Source: Nereocystis luetkeana (lineage: Eukaryota; Sar; Phaeophyceae; Laminariales; Laminariaceae). Taken from it: a stretch of 64,000 nt of DNA. The DNA is taken from assembly GCA_031213475.1 (NCBI GenBank), contig JARUPZ010000002.1:12410951-12474950 (forward strand), in the 5' to 3' direction. The notes below the pieces were generated by a model that made no database searches, was not told where the DNA came from, and saw only the letters and a list, made by a program, of their open reading frames with translations. Shown here one piece after another: positions 45,241 to 56,713 of this stretch; position 1 is the first letter of the stretch; every line of letters begins with the position of its first letter. The translations under genes were made by a program, and so were the position numbers.

Positions 45241-47468
45241 TGTGTCATATTCATTTAATGTACTTTTATTGGAGGACGGCCGTTGCGGTGAAACAAAATC
45301 ATCCCTAGTGTAGTCGATGGCGCGTTCTCGTTTCTCGCTCGGTGTAACCTATATACGTACGCAAATGGTGGGCGTCTGCATGTATCCATCTATACATGAA
45401 GAGGGCGAAGAGATGCGTCTGACACGTTGGAAATATGTATAGTGCAGCAGTATTAAATTACCAGGGAGGTACCAGGTATATGTTACGAATAGTTGCCGCT
45501 ATGAGCCAACTCCCTATAATGAGCGTGAAATGGACTAAATGTACGTTTCGCTAGCGGGAGGTTTTGAAAGATCGACGCGCGCGATCGACGTGCCGCGCAT
45601 CTTGCGATGCTGCGTACGAGAGTCAGCCAGTATCCACCTGTTCGGTCTCACATCTGAAGTATTTTGTGTAATATTAGAGTATTCGCGAAAATGCCTTTTT
45701 GTTACTTCCCTTCCCGAAAATAAACACCGAAGGCAGGATTTGAGGTGAATTTTTGAAAACAAGGCAAAAAAGTACTTTAGCGAAGTTAGGAATTTGACGA
45801 AATACCTGGTATACGGTACATTTTTGCCCTCCATAGCAATTGCGTTATAAACACCGAACATCTTCCATGCCTCGATGCACCACGCCGCTTGCTGTACACT
45901 ACGAGAACTGCTGGGAACATAAATGCTCTAGACGTACCTGGAGTATAACGCGGACGAGCGGTGTTGGATTGTGTGCGGCCCGCTGCTACCATACGCTGTC
46001 GCCCGCTTGGTGTCGTGGAGCATGCTTTTTCCCGAAAGGGCTCATACTCGTAGTCGTGCTCGTATACTGCCTTGCTTGTCAAACGCGATAGCATGGACAG
46101 GTCGTGTATCAAATTCATAACACCATGCTGCGGTGGCAGCAGCAGCCATCGAAAAATGGTAGCTGGTGCTGGTGTTAATGCTGTTTACTTTTGTTGCTCA
46201 AGCTGATGCTGCCCCTACAGCTGCGGCTCGCGCTAGCTAGCTGCCGCTTGCTGTGCTGATGCTTGCGGTCGTGGGATGGCGGCACTGCGGTCAACTCTGA
46301 AGGCGTCCCCTGCAAGATTTTTTTTACCTCGTCCGCAAAACGCACCAAAGTCATGATGGGACGGGAATTCACTTTTGGTAGCGGAAGGGAAGTAAATTTC
46401 TGGAGACCTTTTTCTGCAGACACTATTACTAAACAAATTCCACAAAAACATGAAGGCGACGGGGGGCAAAACATGCTCCATGTACCCCCCCCCCCCCCCT
46501 GCCCCCGCACATGAGTTGCACGAGCCTGGTGTGGGAGGGACTTAAGTCGGACCTGCCGCAAGCTGAACATAATTTTTTATATTATGCTTGCCATCCGACA
46601 ATGTGTAGTGTTGTTCTAATAAACGACTAACAGAAAGTGAAGAAATCTCCAAAACAAAAGCGCGGCATTGATTTTATTGGTATAGGGGGTTACTAGTAAA
46701 TCCCCCCACGGACTGACCGGGCGAGAATTTGCCGGGCTCAACATTGAGTAGGCGTGGACTTACCCCCCCATTACGCTGAACCACCTCCTCCGTAGGCCTA
46801 TCTAGTCGAAGGGAGATCGAGCGATGGCCATAAATGCGCACATGTTAAGACATTCGTTGTAAGTGTGGGGACCGAGATATCCCCCGTGCGCTTTTCTGCC
46901 GGGGGAAAGAAAAGACTCGGACTTGAAAAAAATGGCCCAGACGTGCGAATCATGTGCTCGCACAACTGAGAACCAAACCTGGTTGGTGCTATACGCAAAG
47001 AGAACCAAAACTCGCCGTATACCAGGTATAGTGCACATGGTGCTAACAATACGCGGCGTGGTAATTCCGGAGTGATGTTTTTCCCCAGTGTCGACTGGGG
47101 TCTCTACGATCCAACGAAATGCTTTGTCTGTCGTCTTTGCTGGTGCGTCTGACGTTATGCTGGGTTTGGCTTGTAGTCTGTCTGACGTTATTTTTCTTGA
47201 GTTTTCGTCTGACCCCCGACGCAAATACAGGCAATGTATTTCCATCATTGCAGTACGTTTTCTGAGTGACTACGATTGTTCCCCAGAGTGCAGAGCACGC
47301 AGGGCGCGGAAAAACAGGCCCAGCGAGAGGTGCACCATTGCCACTGCCGTGCCTCAGATTGTTGTCGTGTTTTCGACGGGCACGACTCTCTGGGTCTTCT
47401 CACCTATTACATCGGCGAAGAACGTGCGAAAGCGTAAGGTGGCAAGTACGATGACGATAACCGAACAT
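45241..47468. other. No recognised gene; poly-C tract
   Basis: Has a 15-base poly-C tract at 46485-46499 and TACCAGGTA words (45463-45480, 45804, 47013). A CG-balanced open stretch at 47088-47480 shows TCTGACGTTAT three times within 80 bases but no domain. Confidence 0.45.
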
Positions 47469-47605
47469 CAGAGGGAGTGCTGAACCCTGTGCGGGATAGA
47501 AATGAAGGCAACTACCAGGAGAGACGAAAGAAGATGCCGGTTATCGCGATTTTTGTCCAGGAGCCCGTAGAGGGTGCTTAAAACCTTCCACAGCTCGAGG
47601 TGCCT
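47469..47605 (+). mobile_element. SINE family 2, internal fragment
   Basis: CAGAGGGAGTGCTGAACCCT, GCGGGATAGAAATGAAGGCA and a TTGTCCAGGAGCCCGTAGAGG block match the middle of 9993-10318. Head and tail are absent. Confidence 0.65.
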
Positions 47606-48276
47606 TCTAAATAGAGAAAACGCCACCGCGCATGGGCGAACAGGATCCATTTATTTAGTATAGTATACCAGGTAGTTAGTATCATCCAGACCACGAAAGT
47701 GCAGCTGTAGTTTGTTTTCGCTTCGGACATGGCGGCGAGTGTGGTTCCGGGACGGTTTCTTTTGTTTCTTCGTCCGATATCATCGGTTGCGTTCCTGCCT
47801 CTGTCCTCCTACCTTCTATCACAGACTCGTTTGCCACTTGCTGCGTGCTAATCCGCGAGCCGTCAAACTCTCGACTTTCGACGTTTGACGGTCTTTTATT
47901 GCTCATCCGTACGTACCTGGCACCTGGTCATGGTAGGTATTGTACGTTCTACGTTCCATCATCTACGTTTGACGTCAAAATAGCGCCAGGCTCTACGTAT
48001 ATCTCCAAAGCCGAAACGAAACATATTCCACCGCATTTTTCACACTTCAATCAAAATCAAACAAGGCGCAAGGCGCCCCCGACTACCCAAACCGCGCACC
48101 CCCACTCCTTACCACCGTCCGTCGAAGCGGGAGTATCGTGTGTTTGACGCGGTCCAGGGTTTCCCGGCGAGGCGCCGAAGCTGGCGCAGTATATCGGAGC
48201 TGCGCTGCTGCGCGCCATATTTTGAACCTACACATATTTGAATCCGTTTTCTGGGCGAAAGCGGCGTGTCTTCCTG
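47606..48276. other. No firmly recognised gene
   Basis: A 74-codon minus-strand frame at 47906-47682 is hydrophilic and Ser/Glu-rich, but no start context, domain or repeat supports it. A TTTGACG direct repeat lies near 47882 and 47967. The rest is the upstream region of the ankyrin gene. Confidence 0.4.
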
Positions 48277-51200
48277 ATGTGGCGTTCGGTGTCTGCTCTA
48301 ACTGAGTGCCTAGGGCAGAGGTGAGTGCACGCCCAGAGCGCTATGTCACTTCGGGCTATGTATCCGCCGCTTGCCAACCTCTGCAGTGGCGCCTTCAAAA
48401 GACCGTGGTGGATCTCGTCTTGAACCTTTCTTGTTTGAATGACGTGTGGTGTCGTGAAATAACTTTGTCTGTCCGCCTGTCATATTTCGCTTTTCGCGAC
48501 CCGCAGCGACTACGAAGGATGCGGGCCCAGCCGCTCGGCTCAATGGGCAAGCGCGGCCGAGCTCAGCGTCGAAGGCGGTGACGTGCAAACCCTTCGCGGT
48601 CTCCTGCGGGGAGATGGGTACGGCCCTGCTGCCGACATATACTCGGGGCGGGCGGCGATGAGCTTGTCGGCTCTCCAGGACAAACTGCTCGAGTTGGACC
48701 CCTTGCACATGGCCTGCGCCAAGGGCCAACGCGAAATCGTACGATTCTTGCTGACCGAGGTGGCCCCGTGGTCGGTCATGGTGCACGACAAGCAAGGAGG
48801 GTCGACCGCGCTGCACACGTGCGCCAGGTTCGGGCACGCTGACATCGCCAGGGACTTGCTAAGGTCCGGCGCGCTCGTTTGCGCTCGCGACAGGGGCGAC
48901 TGCACTGCACGTGAGCGCACGACGTACGTGTTCACACACGTACACGACGACGCGAATGATTTTTTTTTCGGGCACCCGAGAAAGGGAAACAGGCAGCAGT
49001 ATCAATATTTGAAGTTCGAACGACGTTGGACTGCTCTCTTTTCGTTTCCCGTTCAAATATCGGAAATTCAGGGGCACGTACGAACCAGGTCGGGTACCTG
49101 GTACGGTAGTTTACCTTGCGACGACGGCTGTCGTTATGCTTCTTTCAAAACACCGCCACTGCACTGGTACGTACAGCAGTGCGTACTCGTACGTTTTTTT
49201 TTTGTAGATCAAACGACAAACGACATTGTGGGACCCCCATGTACAGCGACGAAAAAAAGACGAGTCCTACTGGTTCTATTAATAATAACTGTATTTAATA
49301 TTGTCAAGCGCGTCGTACGGAGAAGAAGACACTCACTCGTAGTGCAGCAGTATGAGTAGTACCACCATGCTGCGAGCATGTCCGTGTAGCCCCTCACGTT
49401 GCACATGGGGCACATCCCCTACATGTACCTTGGCAGCCCGGGCTGCTTCGTGTGGCCGATGCTGTAATCGTCATTTCTTTTCGACACTTTGCCTCACTCT
49501 GAAGCAATCTGAAGTGCAAAAAAAAAAATCTTCATGAATCAACTTGTTATACAGTAGTAACAGGTATTTACAGTAGTTTAAAGCACGTAGACGCGTTGTT
49601 TTCCAGTGATGCAGGGGGACGCTTTTCTCCCCTCGACGACTGAAACGAAAACTTGACGTCCTCCGACCTTGCCTTATACCTCGCCATACCCCCGGTCCGA
49701 GCGACTTCCCCGGCGACAATAGTGCACATCGCGTGCGAGCACGATAAAGAGGAGATGGTGCGGCTGTTTCTCGACGCGGGAGCGGCGGTGAACGCGAGGG
49801 ACAAGAACGGCTGCACCCCGCTCTTCACGTCGGTGAGAGCGGGAGGGTCGACGAAGGTCCTGCGGCAGCTGATCGCGTGGGGAGCACAGGTAGACGCCGC
49901 TCCGGATGGAGAGCCTACCGCACTCATCCTGGCGGCAGGCATGGGATGCTTGGCGACGGTCCGTCTGCTGGTGAGATTGCAGATCAAATCAACCATTATT
50001 TTGGCGTGCTGTGTGTTTGTTTTGTGCACGTAGTGTTTTGGAGAAGGCGGTTCGTTGTGTGAGAATATGTCTTGATGTTTTTTTCAATGGGACACGGAAA
50101 AAATTGGGGGGGAACAAAAATTGAACACTCGGGATACGAAAACAACAAAAAAACGGCGTTCGTTTTTTCTCGGTAGGAAACATGAAATACACACTTTCGT
50201 TCGTCGTTTTTCGTGCCAAATAATGCTAATGTACTCATCCGGGAACAAGTGCGATTTCGACGTAACGAGTAATTTCAATCGCCGTCGCAAACTATATCAA
50301 AGACTGCTGACACAAGAGGCATACCTCTGAATATATATAGGCTTCTCGTCACCCAAATCTACCCTCGAGGCGGGTACTATGGAGTTAGCTTTGATTTGGG
50401 CCGTCGCAACACCAGTTTATTTTGTTTTCTTCCTCCAGCATTTTTATCAAACATATTCGGTGCAGCAAGGGTTTATGCTTGTGACCATACCTCCCGTCGG
50501 GTCATAGCTTGTTTTACGATACGAATACTCGTAGCGCTTGTTCTTTGTTGTGCTCGTACCCTGAATGATACCATTTGCAGTGCGCATGGAGAATCCACAC
50601 AATGTTTTTGCACGCCATCAGTCGGCACAGCCGAAGCTCGAACCGGCCACAACATCCCCTTCAGCATAATACGTACAAACGAAATATCTGCGATTATATG
50701 AATTGCTCGTTTTCTCTGTCAGGGTGCGCCCCCTGTGAAGCTGTTGAGAGTAGCCCGAGCTCAAGTGCGAGCAAGAGAATTGACGACCGTCTCTCTACGC
50801 TCTCCCGTCCCGACAAATACGTCCCGCTTCCGCCCCCTCCGCCCCCAAACTCTCACCCTCCCGAAATACCACCGTCTTACAGGCACGCTCTGGTGCATTC
50901 CTGTTGGCCGCCGCTGACAATCTGGGGGGAGAAACGTCTCTGCATCTCGCGGCGAAAAACGGATCTGAGAACGTCCTGCGCTTCCTGCTTGCGGCGGGGT
51001 GCTGGGTGGAGACGAAGGACGCGGACCAGAGAACCCCTCTTGCGTCCGCTTGCGCCGGCGGCCGAATAGGGACGGCCGCGATGCTCCTGTCTGGCATAGG
51101 ATGGGGCCTGGAAAAAGTTCCCGAGGGTGAGAGAAGTCACCGGATCGTGCGGTGCGGTACGATGCGATGTGGTGCCGTGCGGTGGGGGTGGGGTGCACCG

Positions 51201-52070
51201 CCGGGGCGCTGGCGGATGTAGTCGTGTCGGTGTGAGAAACACTTGGTGGTGAGGGTGCTGCTGCCGATGAATCTCTCATACTGCACTGCTGTAACCTGAC
51301 GAAAGAGCGCATCAAATATCGGATCGAAGGTGTTGCGTCTCGGTTACTATCGTTTTTTTCGCATTGCCGACGCAGTGGTCGGATGCAGCCTCACTACTAA
51401 TGTTGTTGTACGAGTGGGTACCTATTGTTGCTGTACGAATGGGGACTTCGACGCGGTACGAGTAGACGTACGAGAGATCACCGTCTAGACTATCCCGCAA
51501 CCGAGTTCCCCCCTCCTCTCTACCGCGAAGGTGCGTGTTTTTTTTCAAATATTTTTACTTCAGCCATACCTAACTCACTCTTTCTTCTGCGTGCTGCTCG
51601 CGCAATACCTCCGTCGCCTTGTCGCTGCTCAAAAATATGGTTATGCGAGACAAACAGATGTCCCCCCCGACTTGAGGCGACACGTTCTGAGCTTTCTCGT
51701 AGCCTCGCCGAACACCCCCGACCGGAACGGCAACACCGCTCTTCTTGCCGCCTGCGAAAACCGGGGCACCCCGGCGGTGCTCGAACTATTGGCCTCGCAC
51801 GGCGCAGACGCCGCCTGCACCAACCACCTAGGTGAAACCGCGCTGCACGTGGCGTGCAGGAGAGGAAACGCAGAGCTTGCGCAATACATCCTGGATCGCG
51901 AGGGCTCGGCGAGAGCGGAAGCTCGCTCCGATGCCGCTCCCGAGCCCTCCGTGAGCGCGACCGACGCCAGGGGTCGACGGCCCGGAGAGGTTCGGGACAT
52001 CGATGTTGGAGTACACGAGGCCATGGCCGTGAGGCAGGTGGTTGGCACGGAGTGCGGGCGCAGCATGTAG
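48277..52070 (+). CDS. Ankyrin-repeat protein, five exons, 450 residues
   Basis: Exons: 48277-48320, 48507-48910, 49723-49970, 50883-51126 and 51658-52070 (TAG at 52068). All four donors are GTGAG and all acceptors AG. Intron phases 2, 1, 0 and 1 match at every junction, giving 1,353 bases = 451 codons. Several junctions fall inside ankyrin consensus, for example exon 2 ends in TA and exon 3 supplies LHIACEHDKEEMVRLFL. About seven or eight ankyrin units span residues 28-400: LDPLHMACAKGQREIVRFLL, STALHTCARFGHADIARDLL, TSLHLAAKNGSENVLRFLL, NTALLAACENRGTPAVLELL and ETALHVACRRGNAELAQYIL. The last 50 residues are Ala/Arg-rich and look disordered. No membrane segment, kinase or other domain is visible, so it is probably a soluble protein-binding scaffold; partner and pathway are unknown. 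The start is the first ATG in the small exon; a longer 5' end is possible. Confidence 0.85.
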
Positions 52071-54934
52071 CTCGTACATAGCGCATTCGTTTCGTGTGCG
52101 TCGCACGAAGACGATTGGGATGGCGTGAATGAGACACGGGAATAGAACTGGGTTTTGGTCACTCGTGGTGGCCTATTCAGTCGGCAAACTACTGTAGTTG
52201 TGGAGGCCTATTTATGTATGCTCAAGGCTAGATTTCATGGTTTCTCGCGTGCACGGACCGATACGGAAAAGGGATCGCAAGACGGGTGGGTCCTGCCGTC
52301 GAGGCTGTGTGTGATTTTCGCCTGGAGTTGTCAAAATATGGTTCGTTGTGTACGGGGGGTGCACCCTGCAGACTGAGATGGCGGGCCGTGGTAGCTACTG
52401 TAGTATCACGCCCGGGTCGAGTACGTGTCGTAGGATTTGTCATGCACAACCTGTAGTCTGGTAACCCCCCCCCCGACCTTCTGTGTCAAACCACCCCTAT
52501 CAGTATCAAGGATTTTCCATCATAGAGCAATGCTAGAAGTCGTTCTCGTTATTTGTGTGGACAGAGTAGTACCCAGGGTACGGCATAGTACAGAAGATCG
52601 ATAATAGTTCCTTGCGTGAGCTTTCCGTTGCGGGCCATCCCGGGGCCGCCATCGCAACGTTCGTTGCCCTCCTCCCAATTTTCGTACGGATACACCCCTT
52701 TTCTTCACATTTTCCTCGTGATTTAGGTCCGATTAGTGTGAACGAAAACCTTCACAGCAGTAACGGGAGGGGGGGGTACCTTATGTTTGTACCGACGTAC
52801 TCTAACGTAGTAATCCCGAAGAGCAAATATCCCTGTAGTCTAGACACACACAATTAACGATGGTTGATGGCGTGAACGTCGGAAAGGTATAATATTTACA
52901 TCGCATTGGTTGTTGGGGTACAGCCGTAGTGTTCGTGATGTTGAGCTGTATTGTGCCTGCTACCAGGTAAAATATGTATCAGGTTTTTAAAACGTCATTA
53001 TAGGTGTGGCGTGGTATTAGGAACCTGTTTGCTGAGAGATTCGATTCCGTTCTCGTGTTTCCCTTCGCGACAACGACCGACGAGGGCCTTGGGAAGATGA
53101 GGAGTTGGCCTCACCCTTTTATCTCTGCACTGCTGTGCAAAAACTTGTACCTGGCTCTGTTCCCGTAGTGTTTTGTCCCTACATCGGGAGTGCAGTTCTG
53201 AAAGGTTAAGAGAGCCTATATTATGCATACCTGGTATATCCGCTTCGCACAAATTGAGAAAGAGCGGTCATACCATGTAAACCCTTAAAGTTTTGTGATG
53301 ATGCCAGGCGTTTTCCAGGCGACCTGACTAGTGGCCCCTCTCGCAATCTTTAGTGTGCGCTGCAGTGCACGACCACTTCGTTCCCCGCTTTTGTTTATCT
53401 CGATTTTCTCCCGTTGTACTACAGCAGCACATTGCTACTCTACACACCCACCCGTAATAGTGTTGGCTTTAATGCGGCTGGCTCAGCAGTAGACCTACAT
53501 TTACCCCCACGACCACGACTGTTTGTTTGTCGTGTACAGCCTGTATGTCTATTTTTCGTTGCCGCGATACACACATCGCTCTGGTACGATTCACAGCGAG
53601 GATGATGACATCGGGAGGGATCTCTGGCTCTCCTCGGTCGATACGGTGCAGGTGGAAACGAGGAGCCCCGATAACACGCGCATGAGAAGGGGTGTGTGGG
53701 GCATGTTGCGCGCCCGACGATGCAGGCATTGTCTAAAACTCGGCGGAGGGACTTGCTAAGATGTCCTGCAGCAGGCCTCACAGCAGCATCGAGCAAAAGC
53801 ACGGAGACCCCTTCGAGCCTCGAGCCACATTGTACGCAGGGATCTCGTGGGGCTAGAGAAGCATTCTCCACAGCAGCATAGTAACAATCTGAACACCTCG
53901 ATGAGCGCAGTCGGTCCGGTATCTTTAGATGGACGAGTCGTACGCTGGTGAGGTGTCACTCTAGACTACAGTAGGAGTACCATCGCCTTTCGTATTCGAC
54001 GACGACAGCCAGAGTGAGAAAAATATCCTCGACTCTCGACTACTATGGTAGGAGCCCTCTCGACTAATAATCTTGCGTTTGACAACAGGGGGACGACTGC
54101 AAAATGCACGGATCCTGTAACATGCACGGATCAGAAACTTGACGAAGATTCAAGAAGGATGAAGGACGTACTTGTCGTCAACAACGTCAGTCCAGCAGTT
54201 CGGTTCTCGGCAAAATACTCTGCTCGCTCGCGTATGTATCCGGTATCCTATCATGCGGTGAGTCGTATGCTTCTCCGCTGTGAGGCCGTGTCTTAACTCC
54301 CTCCAAGGAGCATGGGAACGAGCGGAACGGAACGAGGCTGCTCGTGGTCATTCGTTCCGTTCCTATCTAAAAAAACGAGTTTGGGTCCATGCGAATCTTG
54401 GGCCTCGCCAGCCGAATCGGCACGAACGGTATCTTTTGCATATGCCACGACTAATTGGTGTCCCCATCCTATAGCCTGGTATCACCTAAAACTCGGGGGG
54501 GGGGGGTATGTGATATCTATATATACCCCCAGAAGAACATGACTAAGTCATAAAAGTTGACATTTCTCAGTCATGTGTCATGATACTGCTTCGGCGTTTC
54601 CTCGCAATAGCGGTGGCCGCTCCATCCTTTTTCCTATCAAGGAAGAGTCGACAAGATCAGCTACCTTGTCCCCCTTTCCCACCAGGTCTACAGGACGGAA
54701 GCCCTCTCCGGTGGACCCTTTTCTTGCCCCCCACCGGAGCACCGTTCTCGAAGTCGTCTACAAGGTCTGCAGGCCCTCTTTCGTCTTCGCGCACACCACT
54801 CCACGTGCACCGCGCTCCTTCGGCTCCAGTGGAACAGGAAAAACCTGGTACTGCCCGAGTGTTTTGAGGCTTACATTGGGTAGGCGATTGGCTAACCTTT
54901 TACCTTTAGCCCAACGGACTAAGACCTTAACAAA
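52071..54934. other. No firmly recognised gene; half foldback element
   Basis: Bases 53165-53209 are a right half of foldback MITE B (GTTTTGTCCCTACATCGGG, TGCAGTTCTGAAAGG). A plus-strand stretch near 53575-53660 (HSEDDDIGRDLWLSSVDTVQ before a GTGGAA) resembles coding sequence but has no partner. Short C or G runs occur near 52467 and 54498. Confidence 0.4.
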
Positions 54935-54990
54935 TGGCGTCGTCGGCAGGACTCGAACCTGCGCGTGAAATCACAATGGGTTTGATTTTA
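54935..54990 (-). repeat. tRNA 3'-end-like sequence or primer-binding site
   Basis: On the minus strand the segment ends GCAGGTTCGAGTCCTGC then CGACGACGCCA: a perfect 5-pair T arm with the conserved TTCGAGT loop, seven bases, a discriminator and an encoded CCA. On the plus strand it therefore starts TGGCGTCGTCGGCAGG, right after TTAACAAA, which is how an LTR-retrotransposon primer-binding site looks. No matching 5' acceptor or D arm is found on the minus strand, so it is not a complete tRNA gene. Confidence 0.45.
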
Positions 54991-55018
54991 GCGTATTTCG
55001 TCCTGCCTACCCCCCCGC

Positions 55019-55393
55019 TCAGTGTCGGGGCTGGTCTATTTGTGGCAGAGGACACGTTTCCCGAGTTGTAGGCTGGGTTTTCGGTGTTTCTTGGTATATT
55101 CTGTGGTATTTTTTCTTTTCGTTTTTTTTATTTTCACCTTTCACTTTTCCATGCATCTTCCTCGCCCCCCCCCCGTCGCGGGTGACATGGCGATGGTTTT
55201 CCTTGACGATTTCTTCCTGCCCCTGAAGGCTGGGTCTTCCTTTCGTTTTTTTTAAACGTGCTTTGCCGGCTTCGTTGCCTTGGCGCTCAGAAGCGTGGGA
55301 GTGGGTTTTGAGGAGCCGCATCTTCGACTCATGTTCTAGTTCGTGGAATCGGGGTTTCAATGATTTCCCCATAATTCTGCATATGCGGCTCAT
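55019..55393 (-). CDS. Possible lysine-rich protein, unrecognised
   Basis: A 124-codon minus-strand frame starting MSRICRIMGKSLKPRFHELE and continuing with dense Lys/Arg/Glu, ending near the tRNA-like sequence. It has no hydrophobic segment and no recognisable domain. Its composition would suit a nucleic-acid-binding protein or a retroelement gag-like protein, and the T-rich plus strand (TTTTCTTTTC runs) alone could also create such a frame. Weak call. Confidence 0.2.
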   Translation of the reverse strand: MSRICRIMGKSLKPRFHELEHESKMRLLKTHSHASERQGNEAGKARLKKTKGRPSLQGQEEIVKENHRHVTRDGGGARKMHGKVKGENKKNEKKKYHRIYQETPKTQPTTRETCPLPQIDQPRH

Positions 55394-56307
55394 CAGAGTG
55401 GGCTAGTGTTATGGTACTGCTTTGTATGAGGTTGAAAGCCCGCTAATTGCCTGGGTTCTGGCACTGGGATCGTATTTGTATATATTGTGCAATATCATAT
55501 ATATATATATATTATGTTATATATCATGTACTTTGTATATTGTGATATGCCACGTCATATCTGTCCTATATATCGTGCTTTCGTGTGTTATTATCACCTA
55601 AATATATGTACGTCACCGCCGTGTCACATCGGTACTTGCTCGTGGTTGGGGCCTGTGCCACACTGATAGTAAAGCACTGGCTCGGTACTTGGCGATCTGT
55701 GCTGCCCGGTACGTACTACCCGGTACACCAAACGCATGAATGATGATACAACCCCTTCTACGCGAGAATATATTGCATGTAGATGTGTTGCGGCGCTTGA
55801 CGATGTCGAAGGCGACTGCTGTAGGTGTGGCTCGCTTGTGGCCGCAGGCGATGGCGCGTTCGACTCGCTCATCGCGGATCAAACCCGTAAGATAGGAAGA
55901 CAGCAGTGGGCACAGACCCCTGATACGTCCCCTTGTGAGTGCGTCACGCTTCGTACTCGTACTCGTGCATACGTACCAGGTATATACTGCATGTATATTT
56001 CGCCCAAAATGTGCGCCCGCAAGATGCAAGATATATCGTCAAGACAGCAAGTCATCATATTTTATGCCACATATCGGATAGCTGTATCACGTATTTCACC
56101 TCATATGGGCCGATATATCATCTTATATAACCTTGTATGGGCCGATATATCCCTCCATAGCGAACGTATATATCATCTCCCAAATATCACATCGCCTTTT
56201 AGTCACATCGTGCTGAAAGCCCCTGTATACGTATAGCGATGTAATACGATATGATATATGTCGCACGCTCCGGCGAAAAAAAAGAATGACCAAGTACGAT
56301 GGAAATA
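55394..56307. other. No recognised gene; TA-rich microsatellites
   Basis: TATATA-rich stretch at 55490-55560 and a run of GATATATC / ATATCGGA words at 56030-56300. Nothing coding supported. Confidence 0.5.
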
Positions 56308-56586
56308 TCATATCGTATAGGGGGTATATATATACTGTAGGGTAGCCCTAAACTGGTACCAGGCGCTACCCCATCCATCTTCGGTGGTGTGCATCGACAT
56401 AAAATAGTCTGCTATTTCTTCCCATTCGGTCGGGCCGTTCGGTCCTCCCAAACAAGAAGAAGGGGTGCAACGCTTCTTCTTCCTCTTCCTAGATATACCG
56501 ATCTGCTCGGGCTGCACTGAATCTATTCGTTTCCCACAACCAATCAGCACCATTTCATGCGGCAAATAATGTTCCATTCGGTTCAT
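56308..56586 (-). CDS. Possible short protein or exon, unrecognised
   Basis: A 92-codon minus-strand frame with MNRMEHYLPHEMVLIGCGKR then SVQPEQIGISRKRKKKR and GPTEWEEIADYFMSMH, followed by low-value sequence containing a TACCAG word. The first 70 residues look like real protein with a basic nuclear-localisation-like patch. No domain recognised. Its position 130 bases from the long-inverted-repeat element suggests a possible link to a transposon, but that is inference. Confidence 0.3.
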   Translation of the reverse strand: MNRMEHYLPHEMVLIGCGKRIDSVQPEQIGISRKRKKKRCTPSSCLGGPNGPTEWEEIADYFMSMHTTEDGWGSAWYQFRATLQYIYTPYTI

Positions 56587-56713
56587 GCCGATGCTCTCCG
56601 AGGGAGGTTAAGACACGCCCTGACACTCTTCTCCCCGTCTCACTCTCGACTTTGATTACAATAATACTGTGTTTCGTGTTCGACGACGACCACTGAGAAG
56701 AGTACTGGACTTG

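Noticed and set aside
53571-53660. Candidate exon with HSEDDDIGRDLWLSSVDTVQ
   Set aside because: Looks protein-like, but it lacks a clear acceptor, the donor is weak and no neighbouring exon continues it.
54880-55015. Circularly permuted or intron-containing tRNA
   Set aside because: A tRNA 3' half is followed by an A-box-like TAGTCCGTTGG, but the candidate 5' acceptor does not pair with CGACGAC, so the permuted model fails.
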